Position numbers and translations under genes: made by a program. From NCBI GenBank assembly GCA_947453375.1, contig CANGGT010000013.1:1-39250 (forward strand): 39,250 nucleotides of DNA, in the 5' to 3' direction. Below, piece by piece: positions 16,771-24,279 of this stretch (positions are counted from its first letter, which is position 1; each line of letters starts with the position of its first letter). Under the pieces are notes generated by a model. That model ran no database searches, was not told the origin of the DNA, and worked only from the letters and a program-made list of their open reading frames with translations. This DNA is from Planctomycetaceae bacterium (lineage in GTDB: Bacteria; Planctomycetota; Planctomycetia; Pirellulales; UBA1268).

Positions 16771-17145
16771 TCACTCGCCGCTTTGTGTCTGCTTCTTGAA
16801 CTGCCGGCGGCCGCGAACACCGGCCTTCCCTGGCTCTTGAATCTTGGCCCGCCCGATGGCCCGCTTTTTCTTGGCGTGCTTGCCATGGAGGGCTGCATCG
16901 TGCTCCGCCTTCGAATCGGCCGGTGCCCCGTCGGGCCCTGCGGCCGGCGCCACCAGGCTCCCGCGCTGGGCAAGAATCGTCTGGCACCGGGCTATCGCTC
17001 GGCGCTGCTTCCTCACGTCCGATGGAGAGGCGAGTTTCTCAGTCTGTGCCTGCAACCGGAGTTTGAACAGCGCTTCGGCCGAGTCCTTCCAGACCAGCCG
17101 GATCTGCTCGTCGCTCATCTCTCGAAGTTCACGCGCTTTGCTCAT
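16771..17145 (-). CDS. rpmC: 50S ribosomal protein uL29 with long basic C-terminal tail
   Basis: uL29 is a two-helix protein beside the peptide exit port, next to uL23. The N-terminal 65 residues match the family: KARELREMSDEQIRLVWKDS, AEALFKLRLQAQTEKLASPS and RRAIARCQTILAQR. The protein continues to 124 residues, nearly twice normal. The extra part begins with Pro/Ala/Asp-rich linker sequence and ends in a basic stretch (HAKKKRAIGRAKIQEPGKAG, RGRRQFKKQTQSGE). The tail could contact exit-port rRNA or nascent-chain factors, which is inference. It follows rplP after 176 nt. Confidence 0.95.
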   Translation of the reverse strand: MSKARELREMSDEQIRLVWKDSAEALFKLRLQAQTEKLASPSDVRKQRRAIARCQTILAQRGSLVAPAAGPDGAPADSKAEHDAALHGKHAKKKRAIGRAKIQEPGKAGVRGRRQFKKQTQSGE

Positions 17146-17321
17146 ATCTGCCGCCCGGGAGAAATTTCACAGCCATCCAAAACCGGCTATCAGCGTCGAG
17201 CACCTGCTCGTGAATCCGCGACTTAGCCTCTACCACCCACCACCAAAATCTACCAACCTAAATCAGCACTCTCTCGACGACATCCGCTCGGACGGGGAAG
17301 ACCCCACACGAACGAACGCGC

Positions 17322-17738
17322 TTACATCACCCGGCGCTTCACGAACCGGACGCGAATCGGCATCTTGTGCGCGAGTCGTGCCAAGCACACTCGAGCCGCT
17401 TCTTCCGAAACGCCACCGATCTCGTAAAGAACTGTGCCCGGCTTGATCACGGCCGCCCAAAACTCGGGTTCGCCTTTTCCCTTACCCATTCGGGTCTCGA
17501 GGGGAATCGACGTAATCGACTTGTGGGGAAAAACGCGTACGTACAGCCGGCCCTCGTTGCGGAGGTACTGACTGGCCGCGATGCGTCCGGCCTCGATCGT
17601 CGCAGCAGCCAGCCAACCCGGTTGTTCAGCCTGAAGGCCGAAGTCACCAAAGACGACGCGGTTGCCGCGAGAGGCATCACCTCTTATACGACCTCTTTGG
17701 CTTTTTCGGTGCTTGACCCTCTTGGGCATCAGCGCCAT
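17322..17738 (-). CDS. rplP: 50S ribosomal protein uL16, start nested inside rpsC
   Basis: uL16 organises the A-site and tRNA acceptor-arm region of the 50S subunit. The 138-residue product shows [60 protein letters not shown] and [20 protein letters not shown]. Its ATG at 17738 lies 62 nt inside the 3' end of rpsC, in a different frame, and the Shine-Dalgarno GAGGAGA (about 8 nt upstream) also lies within rpsC. A second ATG at 17729 (MPKRVKH) is possible and would shorten the overlap to 53 nt. Confidence 0.97.
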   Translation of the reverse strand: MALMPKRVKHRKSQRGRIRGDASRGNRVVFGDFGLQAEQPGWLAAATIEAGRIAASQYLRNEGRLYVRVFPHKSITSIPLETRMGKGKGEPEFWAAVIKPGTVLYEIGGVSEEAARVCLARLAHKMPIRVRFVKRRVM

Positions 17739-18372
17739 CGCCGCTCTCCTCGTACATGCCTTGGTTGACCCACACTTGAACGCCGATGTTGCCCTGCGCC
17801 GTGGGAGCCTCGCAGAACCCGTAATCAATCTTGGCCCGAATCGTCGACAGGGGCATCGACCCCGCGATGCCCTTCTCGCAGCGGGACATCTCCGCCCCAC
17901 CCAGCCGCCCGGCGAGCTGGATCTTCACACCCTTCGCTCCAGCGTCCATGGTCGTGTCAATGGCACGCTTCATGGTGCGCCGGAACGCGGCCCGCTTCGT
18001 GAGTTGGTCGCAAATATCTTCTGCAATCAATTGTGCTTGAATCTCAGGCCGCGCCACTTCCTCGACCTTGAGATTGACTCGCCTGCCGAGGAGTTGTTGG
18101 AGTTCGTCCTGAAGACGATCGACCTCCTGCCCCTTCCGTCCGATGAGGACACCTGGACGCGCCGAATGAAGGATGACCTTCACTTCGTCGCGGGTCCGTT
18201 CGATCTCGACCTTCGGGATGGCCGCAGCGCGATACTTCGTCTTAATGAAGCGACGAACCTTGAAATCCTCCATGAGGAGATCGCGGAAGTCCTTCTTTGA
18301 GGCGTACCAGCGGCTCTTCCACGGCTCGGTGATTCCGGTGCGGAAACCGACGGGGTTGACCTTCTGTCCCAT
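17677..18372 (-). CDS. rpsC: 30S ribosomal protein uS3
   Basis: uS3 lines the mRNA entry site and has helicase-related function with uS4 and uS5. The 231-residue protein begins MGQKVNPVGFRTGITEPWKS, then the KH domain (VLIGRKGQEVDRLQDELQQL) and the C-terminal domain (GAKGVKIQLAGRLGGAEMSR and KIDYGFCEAPTAQGNIGVQV). The ATG at 18372 is the family start; the frame is open upstream but not family-like. The last 20 codons ([20 protein letters not shown] then SYKR) overlap rplP out of frame, so the tail sequence is constrained by the start of uL16. Confidence 0.98.
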   Translation of the reverse strand: MGQKVNPVGFRTGITEPWKSRWYASKKDFRDLLMEDFKVRRFIKTKYRAAAIPKVEIERTRDEVKVILHSARPGVLIGRKGQEVDRLQDELQQLLGRRVNLKVEEVARPEIQAQLIAEDICDQLTKRAAFRRTMKRAIDTTMDAGAKGVKIQLAGRLGGAEMSRCEKGIAGSMPLSTIRAKIDYGFCEAPTAQGNIGVQVWVNQGMYEESGDGADAQEGQAPKKPKRSYKR

Positions 18373-18466
18373 GAACTCGTTCCTGCCTTGTTGTCGTGAG
18401 CTCTGCTTCGCGTCCTGCCGACACTCGTAACGATCGGACATTTGCCCGACCATCAACCGCCCTGGA

Positions 18467-18805
18467 TCACTCCGCCGGTGCTTCCAACGCCACCTTGATG
18501 TGAGACATCCGCCGCTTGATGCCGAACGCCATGCCGCGGGCCCGAGGACGAATCCGCTTGAACATCGGACCACCGTCAACCCGCGCGTCGATGACGACGA
18601 GGTCATCAACAGAAGGAGCTTGCTGGTGCTCTGCGTTCCCCAAAGCGCTCTTGATGACCTTCTCGAGCATCCGAGCACCCCGATGGGGCTGGAAGCGGAG
18701 GATGTCGAGCGCCTCGTCGGCGAACTTGCCGCGAACGAGATCGGCCAGCGCCCGCACTTTGCGGGGACTGATCCGTGCGAACTTGTGAATTGCCGTATAA
18801 GCCAT
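18467..18805 (-). CDS. rplV: 50S ribosomal protein uL22
   Basis: uL22 lines the nascent-peptide exit tunnel with uL4; its long hairpin is where macrolide-resistance changes occur in other species. The 112-residue protein shows YTAIHKFARISPRKVRALAD, LVRGKFADEALDILRFQPHR and the hairpin region IDARVDGGPMFKRIRPRARG with MAFGIKRRMSHIKVAL. No extension or gap is evident. It sits between rpsS and rpsC. Confidence 0.98.
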   Translation of the reverse strand: MAYTAIHKFARISPRKVRALADLVRGKFADEALDILRFQPHRGARMLEKVIKSALGNAEHQQAPSVDDLVVIDARVDGGPMFKRIRPRARGMAFGIKRRMSHIKVALEAPAE

Positions 18806-18858
18806 TGCTCACCTCGCTCCCATGCCAGGTTTCCTGTCGGAAACCCAACTCAGCCGCA

Positions 18859-19137
18859 TCACTTCGCCGCTTCCTTGACCTTGCCGCCGTGCCCGCGGAA
18901 CGTCCGCGTCGGGGAGAACTCACCCAGCTTGTGACCGACCATGTCCTCGGTGACAAACACCTTGATGTGCTGCTTGCCGTTATGGACCATGAACGTCAGC
19001 CCGATGAACTCAGGAACAATCGTGCAGGCTCGAGACCACGTCTTGATCGGATCTCGCTTGCTGCCCGACAGCTGAGCCTCGACCTTTTCATAAAGGCGGG
19101 GGTCGATGTACGGCCCCTTCTTTGAACTGCGTCCCAT
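18859..19137 (-). CDS. rpsS: 30S ribosomal protein uS19
   Basis: uS19 pairs with uS13 at the head of the 30S subunit near bridge B1. The 92-residue sequence is fully canonical: [60 protein letters not shown] and [20 protein letters not shown]. It lies between rplB (124 nt upstream) and rplV (53 nt downstream). Confidence 0.99.
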   Translation of the reverse strand: MGRSSKKGPYIDPRLYEKVEAQLSGSKRDPIKTWSRACTIVPEFIGLTFMVHNGKQHIKVFVTEDMVGHKLGEFSPTRTFRGHGGKVKEAAK

Positions 19138-19261
19138 GATCTACTGAGCGACTGGCGCTCCCCTCTGCTGACTGTTGATTCCGCTGAACGGTATTTTTTC
19201 TTGCTGCTGATCGGTGCTTGTTTTCGGCGATGCCGGCGAACCAGTGGCCCCAGGCCCCAAC

Positions 19262-20119
19262 TTAGCGAAGCTTGAGCTGGCCATACCGACGGCTCTTGCG
19301 GCGGCGAATGATCGCCGAACCGGACGGCTTCCGCGGCTTCCGCGTTCCGCCACCCTTGGCACTCTTGCCAGTCGGACTGACCGGATGACGCCCCCCCTTG
19401 GTACGACCTTCACCACCGCCGTGCGGATGGTCGATCGGGTTCATCGCCGTACCGCGGACCGTCGGACGAATACCCATCCAACGCTTACGGCCGGCCTTAC
19501 CGAGCACAACATTCATGTGCTCCGAATTACCGATCGCTCCGATCGTCGCCCGGCAGGCAACCGGAACGCGGCGGATTTCGCCGCTGGGAAGCGTGAGTTG
19601 CGCCCACTGCGACTCGCGAGCCACAAGAACGGCCGAAGAACCGGCCGACCGGCACAACCGGCCACCACGTCCAGCCTGAAGTTCAACGTTGTGAACCTGC
19701 ATGCCGAGCGGAATGGCGGACATCGGGAGACAGTTGCCGACTTCCGGAGGAGCTTCAGCTCCACTCTGGACCGTCGTGCCGACCTTCAGCCCTTCGGGAG
19801 CCAGGATGAAGCGCTTCTCGCCGTCGGCATAGACAACGAGAGCAACGCGACAGGTGCGGTTGGGATCGTACTGAATTGAGTCGACCTTACCGGGGACGCC
19901 GTCCTTATTGCGACGGAAGTCGATCAACCGGTAATGCTGCATGTGACCACCACCGCGATGCCGCGATGTGATCTTGCCCTGATTGTTCCGCCCACCGGTC
20001 TTGCGCTTGCGAACGCGGAGATGCTTGGGAGCCTCGGCGCCAGGCGTCAGTTCCTTGAAATCGGAGACGCTCGCGTTACGACGGCCAGGACTGGTCGGAT
20101 TGTAGTTGCGGATTCCCAT
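19262..20119 (-). CDS. rplB: 50S ribosomal protein uL2
   Basis: uL2 is one of the largest and most conserved 50S proteins, needed for subunit joining and peptidyl-transferase activity. The 285-residue product has [40 protein letters not shown], and the active-site-proximal loop [20 protein letters not shown], which includes the conserved His of HPHGGGEG. The C-terminus is basic ([18 protein letters not shown]). Length is slightly above the E. coli 273. It follows rplW after 59 nt. Confidence 0.99.
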   Translation of the reverse strand: MGIRNYNPTSPGRRNASVSDFKELTPGAEAPKHLRVRKRKTGGRNNQGKITSRHRGGGHMQHYRLIDFRRNKDGVPGKVDSIQYDPNRTCRVALVVYADGEKRFILAPEGLKVGTTVQSGAEAPPEVGNCLPMSAIPLGMQVHNVELQAGRGGRLCRSAGSSAVLVARESQWAQLTLPSGEIRRVPVACRATIGAIGNSEHMNVVLGKAGRKRWMGIRPTVRGTAMNPIDHPHGGGEGRTKGGRHPVSPTGKSAKGGGTRKPRKPSGSAIIRRRKSRRYGQLKLR

Positions 20120-20178
20120 GACTTCAGAAACTCTCGTGTCTCGTGTTTCGCGGCTGGCTCGGGCGGTCGATCAACCTT

Positions 20179-20499
20179 TTAGAACAGGTCGATCTTGAAA
20201 TCGGGCTTCAGGGTCACGACTGCCTTCTTCCAGGCCTTCGCACTCGTCCGACGCGTGCGGCTACGACGAGCCTTACCAACACGATTCTGGACCGCGACCT
20301 TCTCTACCTTGACATTGAACATCTCTTCCACAGCTCGACGGATGTCGGGCTTGGTCGCCTCGGTGACGACCTCGAAGGAATAGGCGCCATTTCGCTGAGC
20401 CCGGTGCATCCCCTTCTCTGTGACGAGCGGGCGCACGATGACCTGGTGCGAACCAAGCCGCGGATTCAGCCTCGGGGGCGGCGGAACGGGAACGGACAT
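20179..20499 (-). CDS. rplW: 50S ribosomal protein uL23
   Basis: uL23 sits at the tunnel exit and is the docking site for trigger factor and SRP. The 106-residue product shows GSHQVIVRPLVTEKGMHRAQ, SFEVVTEATKPDIRRAVEEM and FNVKVEKVAVQNRVGKARRS. A Pro-rich N-terminal segment (SVPVPPPPRLNPRL) precedes the fold and is not common in the family. Only 3 nt separate it from the rplD stop, suggesting coupled translation. Confidence 0.97.
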   Translation of the reverse strand: MSVPVPPPPRLNPRLGSHQVIVRPLVTEKGMHRAQRNGAYSFEVVTEATKPDIRRAVEEMFNVKVEKVAVQNRVGKARRSRTRRTSAKAWKKAVVTLKPDFKIDLF

Positions 20500-20502
20500 G
20501 AA

Positions 20503-21225
20503 TCACTCTCCTCGCGTTGTCTTGCGGGCTACCGAGGCCTTGGCGACCGGCTTCGACGCCTTCCGCGCCGACGATGGACGCGACGCCGGCGACTTCACCT
20601 TGGCCTTCACCGACGCACGAAACGCGTCAATGGCAGCCGTCGTCATCACGATCTTCCGCGGCCGGAGAATCGACCAGGCATTCAGGTCGCCGACAGGCGA
20701 CACCGAAACACCCTCGATGTTCCGAGCCGACTTCCAAAGATTGTCGTCGTGCTTCTCGGGAGCAACGAGCACGGTGTGCTCCCCAACGCCCAACGCCCCG
20801 AGAAGACCAAAAACGGTCGACGTCTTCGGGGCAGCAAGAGCAAGCGAATCGACGAGACGAACCTCGTCGTCGGCAAGCCTCGCCGCCAGCGCCATACGAG
20901 TGGCAGCCTGAAGCGACTTCCGCGGCATCCGAAAGCCGAAGTCACGGGGGCGCTTGGCAAAGATGTGACCACCGCCACGACGCGTACCGCTCCGCCTTCC
21001 GCCGGCACGGGCATTGCCCGTACCCTTCTGGCGATACAGCTTCTTCGTCGAGCCGGCAACCTCGCCACGCGACTTGGTACGGTGCGTTCCCTGACGCAGA
21101 TTCGCCTGGTACATCACCACGGCGTCGTGCAGGAGTTGCTTGTTGACCGAGGGAGCGAGCTCCGCAGGATCGATTTCGTAGGTACCGACCTGCTTGCCGC
21201 TCAGGTCATACACGGCGAGATTCAC
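20503..21225 (-). CDS. rplD: 50S ribosomal protein uL4
   Basis: uL4 reaches into the exit tunnel with a long loop and in E. coli represses the S10 operon. The 240-residue protein shows LHDAVVMYQANLRQGTHRTK, the tunnel loop SRGEVAGSTKKLYRQKGTGN with ARAGGRRSGTRRGGGHIF, and VRLVDSLALAAPKTSTVFGL. The C-terminus carries an extra Lys/Ala/Ser-rich basic tail (about residues 210-240). It begins with GTG at 21225, overlapping the rplC stop by 4 nt (GTGA), a clear sign of translational coupling. Confidence 0.97.
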   Translation of the reverse strand: MNLAVYDLSGKQVGTYEIDPAELAPSVNKQLLHDAVVMYQANLRQGTHRTKSRGEVAGSTKKLYRQKGTGNARAGGRRSGTRRGGGHIFAKRPRDFGFRMPRKSLQAATRMALAARLADDEVRLVDSLALAAPKTSTVFGLLGALGVGEHTVLVAPEKHDDNLWKSARNIEGVSVSPVGDLNAWSILRPRKIVMTTAAIDAFRASVKAKVKSPASRPSSARKASKPVAKASVARKTTRGE

Positions 21226-22049
21226 TTCGCACCTGCCTTCTTCTTGGAAACCGGCGCACCAGGACCAGCAACCTTCTTGATCAGATTCGTTTGCTGGACG
21301 ACCACCATCGCCCCATTGGGGCCAGGGACCGCACCCCGGACGAGCAGGAGATGATTCTCTTTGTCGATGCGGACCACCTTGAGATTCCGCATGGTCGACC
21401 GCTCGTTGCCGAAGCGGCCCGCCATCCGCTTACCCTTGAACACGCGAGCCGGCGAGGTGTTCATGCTCGTACCGCCCTGGTGGCGATGAACCTTCTTCAC
21501 ACCGTGCGAAGCCCGCTGCCCCTTGAAGCCGTGCCGCTTCATGACACCGGCGGTGCCCCGCCCCTTGGTGGTGCCGGTCACATCGACGCGAGCAATCCCC
21601 TCGAAGACTTCGACCGAAAGATCCTGGCCGACCTCGACCCCGTCGACAGTACCGCGAAACTCGCGAACGTATCGCTTGGGCTCACACCCCGGCTTCGGGA
21701 GAGACACGACACCAGCCTCGGCCTTCCGCTGACTGCGCTTGCTCTCGAGATTGGCCACCTGACCGCGCACCGCGCGACTGGCCAACCGACGAGGCTTGTC
21801 GAGAAACCCGACCTGAAGGGCCGAGTAGCCATCACGCTCGAGCGAGCGGAGGCGAAGAACTTTGCACGGCCCAGCCTCGATGACCGTCACCGGCACCACC
21901 GTGCCGTCGGCGTCGAACACCTGAGTCATGCCCACCTTGCGACCGATGAGCCCCTTGCGGGCAGGACGCTCAGCCTTAGCAGAAGGCCCACCCTTGGAGG
22001 TCTTGGCCCCAGCAGAAGCAGCGACACCGGTTGTTTCTTGAGCAGCCAT
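21222..22049 (-). CDS. rplC: 50S ribosomal protein uL3
   Basis: uL3 reaches into the peptidyl-transferase centre and is an early assembly protein. Family blocks include GLIGRKVGMTQVFDADGTVV, GTTKGRGTAGVMKRHGFKGQ, HRHQGGTSMNTSPARVFKGK and RMAGRFGNERSTMRNLKVVR. From the ATG at 22049 the protein is 275 residues, with an Ala/Lys/Thr-rich N-terminal extension of about 30 residues before the first strand. A GTG at 22082 would add 11 more. Neither start has a well-spaced Shine-Dalgarno (purine-rich GGGGAG lies about 17 nt before the ATG), so the start is uncertain. Confidence 0.96.
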   Translation of the reverse strand: MAAQETTGVAASAGAKTSKGGPSAKAERPARKGLIGRKVGMTQVFDADGTVVPVTVIEAGPCKVLRLRSLERDGYSALQVGFLDKPRRLASRAVRGQVANLESKRSQRKAEAGVVSLPKPGCEPKRYVREFRGTVDGVEVGQDLSVEVFEGIARVDVTGTTKGRGTAGVMKRHGFKGQRASHGVKKVHRHQGGTSMNTSPARVFKGKRMAGRFGNERSTMRNLKVVRIDKENHLLLVRGAVPGPNGAMVVVQQTNLIKKVAGPGAPVSKKKAGAK

Positions 22050-22289
22050 GTTGTACGCCGTCGAAGCTCCCCACCCCTCCACAAAGGAAGGCCGAGGCTA
22101 CTTCTGGATCACGCTCGAAGCCGCTGGCTGCGGGAGCACTCGCCAACCCACCCCTTGCCGGGAGAGGGACGCCGAGCCTTACCCACAACGCCTTCCAAGC
22201 ATGCCGTGTCGGACGCTCCTGAAAGTGTTGAAAAAACGCTGAAAACTACCGCCGCAACCACAGCAGACAACCTACTGCAGCCGCGACGA

Positions 22290-22616
22290 CTATCTCGAGG
22301 AAGCCTTGATCTTGATGTCGACGCCGGCAGGCAGACTCAACTTATTGAGTGCCTCGATCGTCTTCGCCGTTGCCTGAACGATATCGATCACGCGCTTGTG
22401 AGTGCGGATCTCGTACTGCTGACGCGCCTTCTTGTCGATATGCGGGCTCGAAAGGACGGTGTAACGCTCAATCCTGGTCGGAAGCGGGATCGGCCCATGC
22501 ACCTCAGAATTGGTTCGCTTGGCGGTATCGACGATCTCGGCAGCACTCTGATCGAGGACGCTGTGATCGTACGCTTCCATGCGGATGCGAATGATTTCCT
22601 GGGTTGGCCCTGCCAC
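22290..22616 (-). CDS. rpsJ: 30S ribosomal protein uS10
   Basis: uS10 belongs to the 30S head and also acts with NusB in transcription antitermination. The 108-residue product is typical: [40 protein letters not shown] and [20 protein letters not shown]. The start is GTG at 22616 with GGAG about 8 nt upstream. It is the first gene of the supercluster; no rpsL, rpsG, fusA or tuf precede it, so the str operon lies elsewhere. A 240-nt spacer separates it from rplC. Confidence 0.98.
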   Translation of the reverse strand: MAGPTQEIIRIRMEAYDHSVLDQSAAEIVDTAKRTNSEVHGPIPLPTRIERYTVLSSPHIDKKARQQYEIRTHKRVIDIVQATAKTIEALNKLSLPAGVDIKIKASSR

Positions 22617-22969
22617 GGCTTACTCCACTGATTCTGGCCTATCGAACCTGTCGCACCACCACAGCCCGTCCAAGCCAACCAACTTTACTCCGTCCAATCA
22701 ACCGACCGAGCCGGGGGCCTCAAGCCTGCCCCACGAATCCCAGCCAAGCCAAATCGGACAAAAAACAAAACAAATCGACCAAAATCCCACCAACCTGCTC
22801 TCCACGACGCCCTCGGCGTCCCGAACCGGCCCCTCCAGCAGGCACGGAGCCCCGGGAGACCGGTGGAAACGACGCCACCCCTCCGGATGAACTTTGGTGG
22901 AGGGATCGGCCGCGACAGCCTTCGGCGGCCATTTCAGGCCGCGGGCGTCGCTGTGGGATCGAAGAGGAG

Positions 22970-22998
22970 AATGTAAGGATGGGCGGGGGCGGTGTCAA
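22970..22998 (-). promoter_or_regulatory. Sigma-70 promoter of the S10 ribosomal supercluster
   Basis: On the minus strand, a perfect -35 box TTGACA (22993-22998) is separated by exactly 17 nt from TACATT (22970-22975), which matches the -10 consensus at 4 of 6 positions. The inferred start, near 22963, gives an rpsJ leader of about 350 nt. Position, orientation and quality together make this the likely main promoter of the ribosomal cluster. Confidence 0.8.
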
Positions 22999-23134
22999 CA
23001 TGCCCCCCGCTTCTTGCCAGCGTTTCTGCTGTTTTCGGCGATTTTCCCCGGATTCTGCCGGGGATGGCTTCTTCTCGCTGGTTTCTCCCCGTAAAAACCT
23101 TTCAGTCGCCCGTCCAAATCCGCCCTTCACCGGC

Positions 23135-23149
23135 GCTCTCGGTGAGAGC
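23135..23149. promoter_or_regulatory. Palindrome upstream of the MDR dehydrogenase gene
   Basis: GCTCTC-ggt-GAGAGC is a perfect 6-bp inverted repeat with a 3-nt centre, ending 41 nt before the dehydrogenase ATG. It could be a repressor operator or an mRNA hairpin. No T-run follows it, so it is not a terminator. No regulator gene is adjacent, which leaves the role open. Confidence 0.3.
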
Positions 23150-23190
23150 AGCCCAGTATTGCCCCCTCTGCCCCCTGCCAGGAGCCCCCC

Positions 23191-24234
23191 ATGAAGGCCT
23201 TGCTGCTCACCTCCCCCGGCGAACTTGCGTTCACGGATGTCGAGACCCCCGCTCCCGGTCCGGGCGAGGTTCGTGTCCGCGTGGCAGCCTGCGGCATCTG
23301 CGGCAGCGACGTTCATGGATTTACCGGATCGACCGGGCGCCGCATCCCCCCCCTGGTGATGGGGCATGAGGCCGCTGGCACCGTGGATGCCGTGGGAGCG
23401 GGGGTTCATGATCTCTCCGTGGGTACCCGTGTTGCCCTCGATTCGACCGTGTTTTGCGGCCATTGCACCCATTGCCAGGCTGGCCGGGAGAATCTCTGCA
23501 CCGACCGTCAGGTGCTGGGAGTTTCCTGTGGTCCATACCGACGACACGGCTGTTTTGCCGAGTTCGTCGTGGTCCCACGACGGGTCGCGTATCCGATCCC
23601 CGATAGTCTCGACTTTATCGCTGCGTCCCTGCTCGAGCCGCTCACCATTGCCCTCCACGCCGTCCATCTGGCGGGCGTAGGCCCGGAGACCCGCTCGGCG
23701 GTGGTGGTCGGCGCCGGCCCGATTGGCCTGGCCTGCGTCGCGTCGCTGCGGGCCTACGGCGTGCCGAGGATTGCCGCGATCGACCTCGACGAGGGACGAC
23801 TCTCCCAAGCCCGCTCGCTCGGCGCCACCGAGACGTTCATCGCCGGAGAGGAGGCGGGCGCGAAGGCGGCCCGCTTCGGGACATCGACCCCGGACACCGA
23901 CGGCGCCGACGTCGTCTTCGAAGCGGTCGGGGCCACGGCGCCGGTGCGGACGGCGATCGAAGCCTGCACGCGGGGGGGCACCGTCGTGCTCGTCGGGAAT
24001 GTCTCTCCCCAGATCGAGATGCCGCTGCAGATGGTCGTCACCCGGCAGTTACGGCTCCAGGGATCCTGCTCGTCGGCCGGAAGCTATCCGGAGGCGATCC
24101 GGTTCGTCGCCGAAGGGAAGGTCGACCTGTCATGCTTTGTCAGCCGGGTCGCACCCTTGGCCGAGGGAGTCGAGTGGTTTCACCGCCTCCACGAGCGTGA
24201 GCCGGGCCTGGTGAAGGTCGTGCTCACCCCCTGA
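23191..24234 (+). CDS. Zinc-dependent medium-chain (MDR) alcohol/polyol dehydrogenase
   Basis: A 347-residue cytosolic NAD(P)-dependent oxidoreductase of the zinc MDR superfamily (threonine/sorbitol/idonate dehydrogenase group). Catalytic zinc ligands are Cys37 and the GHE pair His59-Glu60. The structural zinc site is complete (Cys89, Cys92, Cys95, Cys103 in CGHCTHCQAGRENLC). The Rossmann motif VVVGAGPIGLAC holds GxGxxG at 174-179, and the acidic IAAIDLDE that follows suggests NAD rather than NADP. The ATG at 23191 is preceded by CAGGAG with a 6-7 nt gap. An SDR gene follows after 45 nt, and an MDR/SDR pair of this kind forms the L-idonate to gluconate pathway (IdnD, IdnO) in E. coli. Substrate here is not determined. 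Confidence 0.9.
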   Translation: MKALLLTSPGELAFTDVETPAPGPGEVRVRVAACGICGSDVHGFTGSTGRRIPPLVMGHEAAGTVDAVGAGVHDLSVGTRVALDSTVFCGHCTHCQAGRENLCTDRQVLGVSCGPYRRHGCFAEFVVVPRRVAYPIPDSLDFIAASLLEPLTIALHAVHLAGVGPETRSAVVVGAGPIGLACVASLRAYGVPRIAAIDLDEGRLSQARSLGATETFIAGEEAGAKAARFGTSTPDTDGADVVFEAVGATAPVRTAIEACTRGGTVVLVGNVSPQIEMPLQMVVTRQLRLQGSCSSAGSYPEAIRFVAEGKVDLSCFVSRVAPLAEGVEWFHRLHEREPGLVKVVLTP

Positions 24235-24279
24235 TTCCGCACCGTTTGCCCCCTTTCCTGATCCTTGAGGAACCTTCCG

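Larger units (their letters stand above)
22617..23190. other. Divergent intergenic region between rpsJ and the MDR dehydrogenase
   Basis: No gene is seen in this 574-nt region. It holds the rpsJ promoter (22970-22998) and the long rpsJ leader. Within the leader, close to the inferred transcript start, are an inverted repeat GGCCGC/GCGGCC (22908-22913 with 22925-22930) and a CCCTCC/GGAGGG pair (22879-22884 with 22899-22904). Upstream of the promoter lies a TCCCCGG/CCGGGGA stem at 23045-23064. A compact palindrome lies at 23135-23149, nearer the dehydrogenase. No good plus-strand promoter was found. Confidence 0.5.

Noticed and set aside
23045-23064. TCCCCGG/CCGGGGA stem with neighbouring A/T run as a terminator
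   Set aside because: The T-run lies before the stem on plus and becomes an A-run after it on minus, the wrong arrangement for intrinsic termination in either direction.
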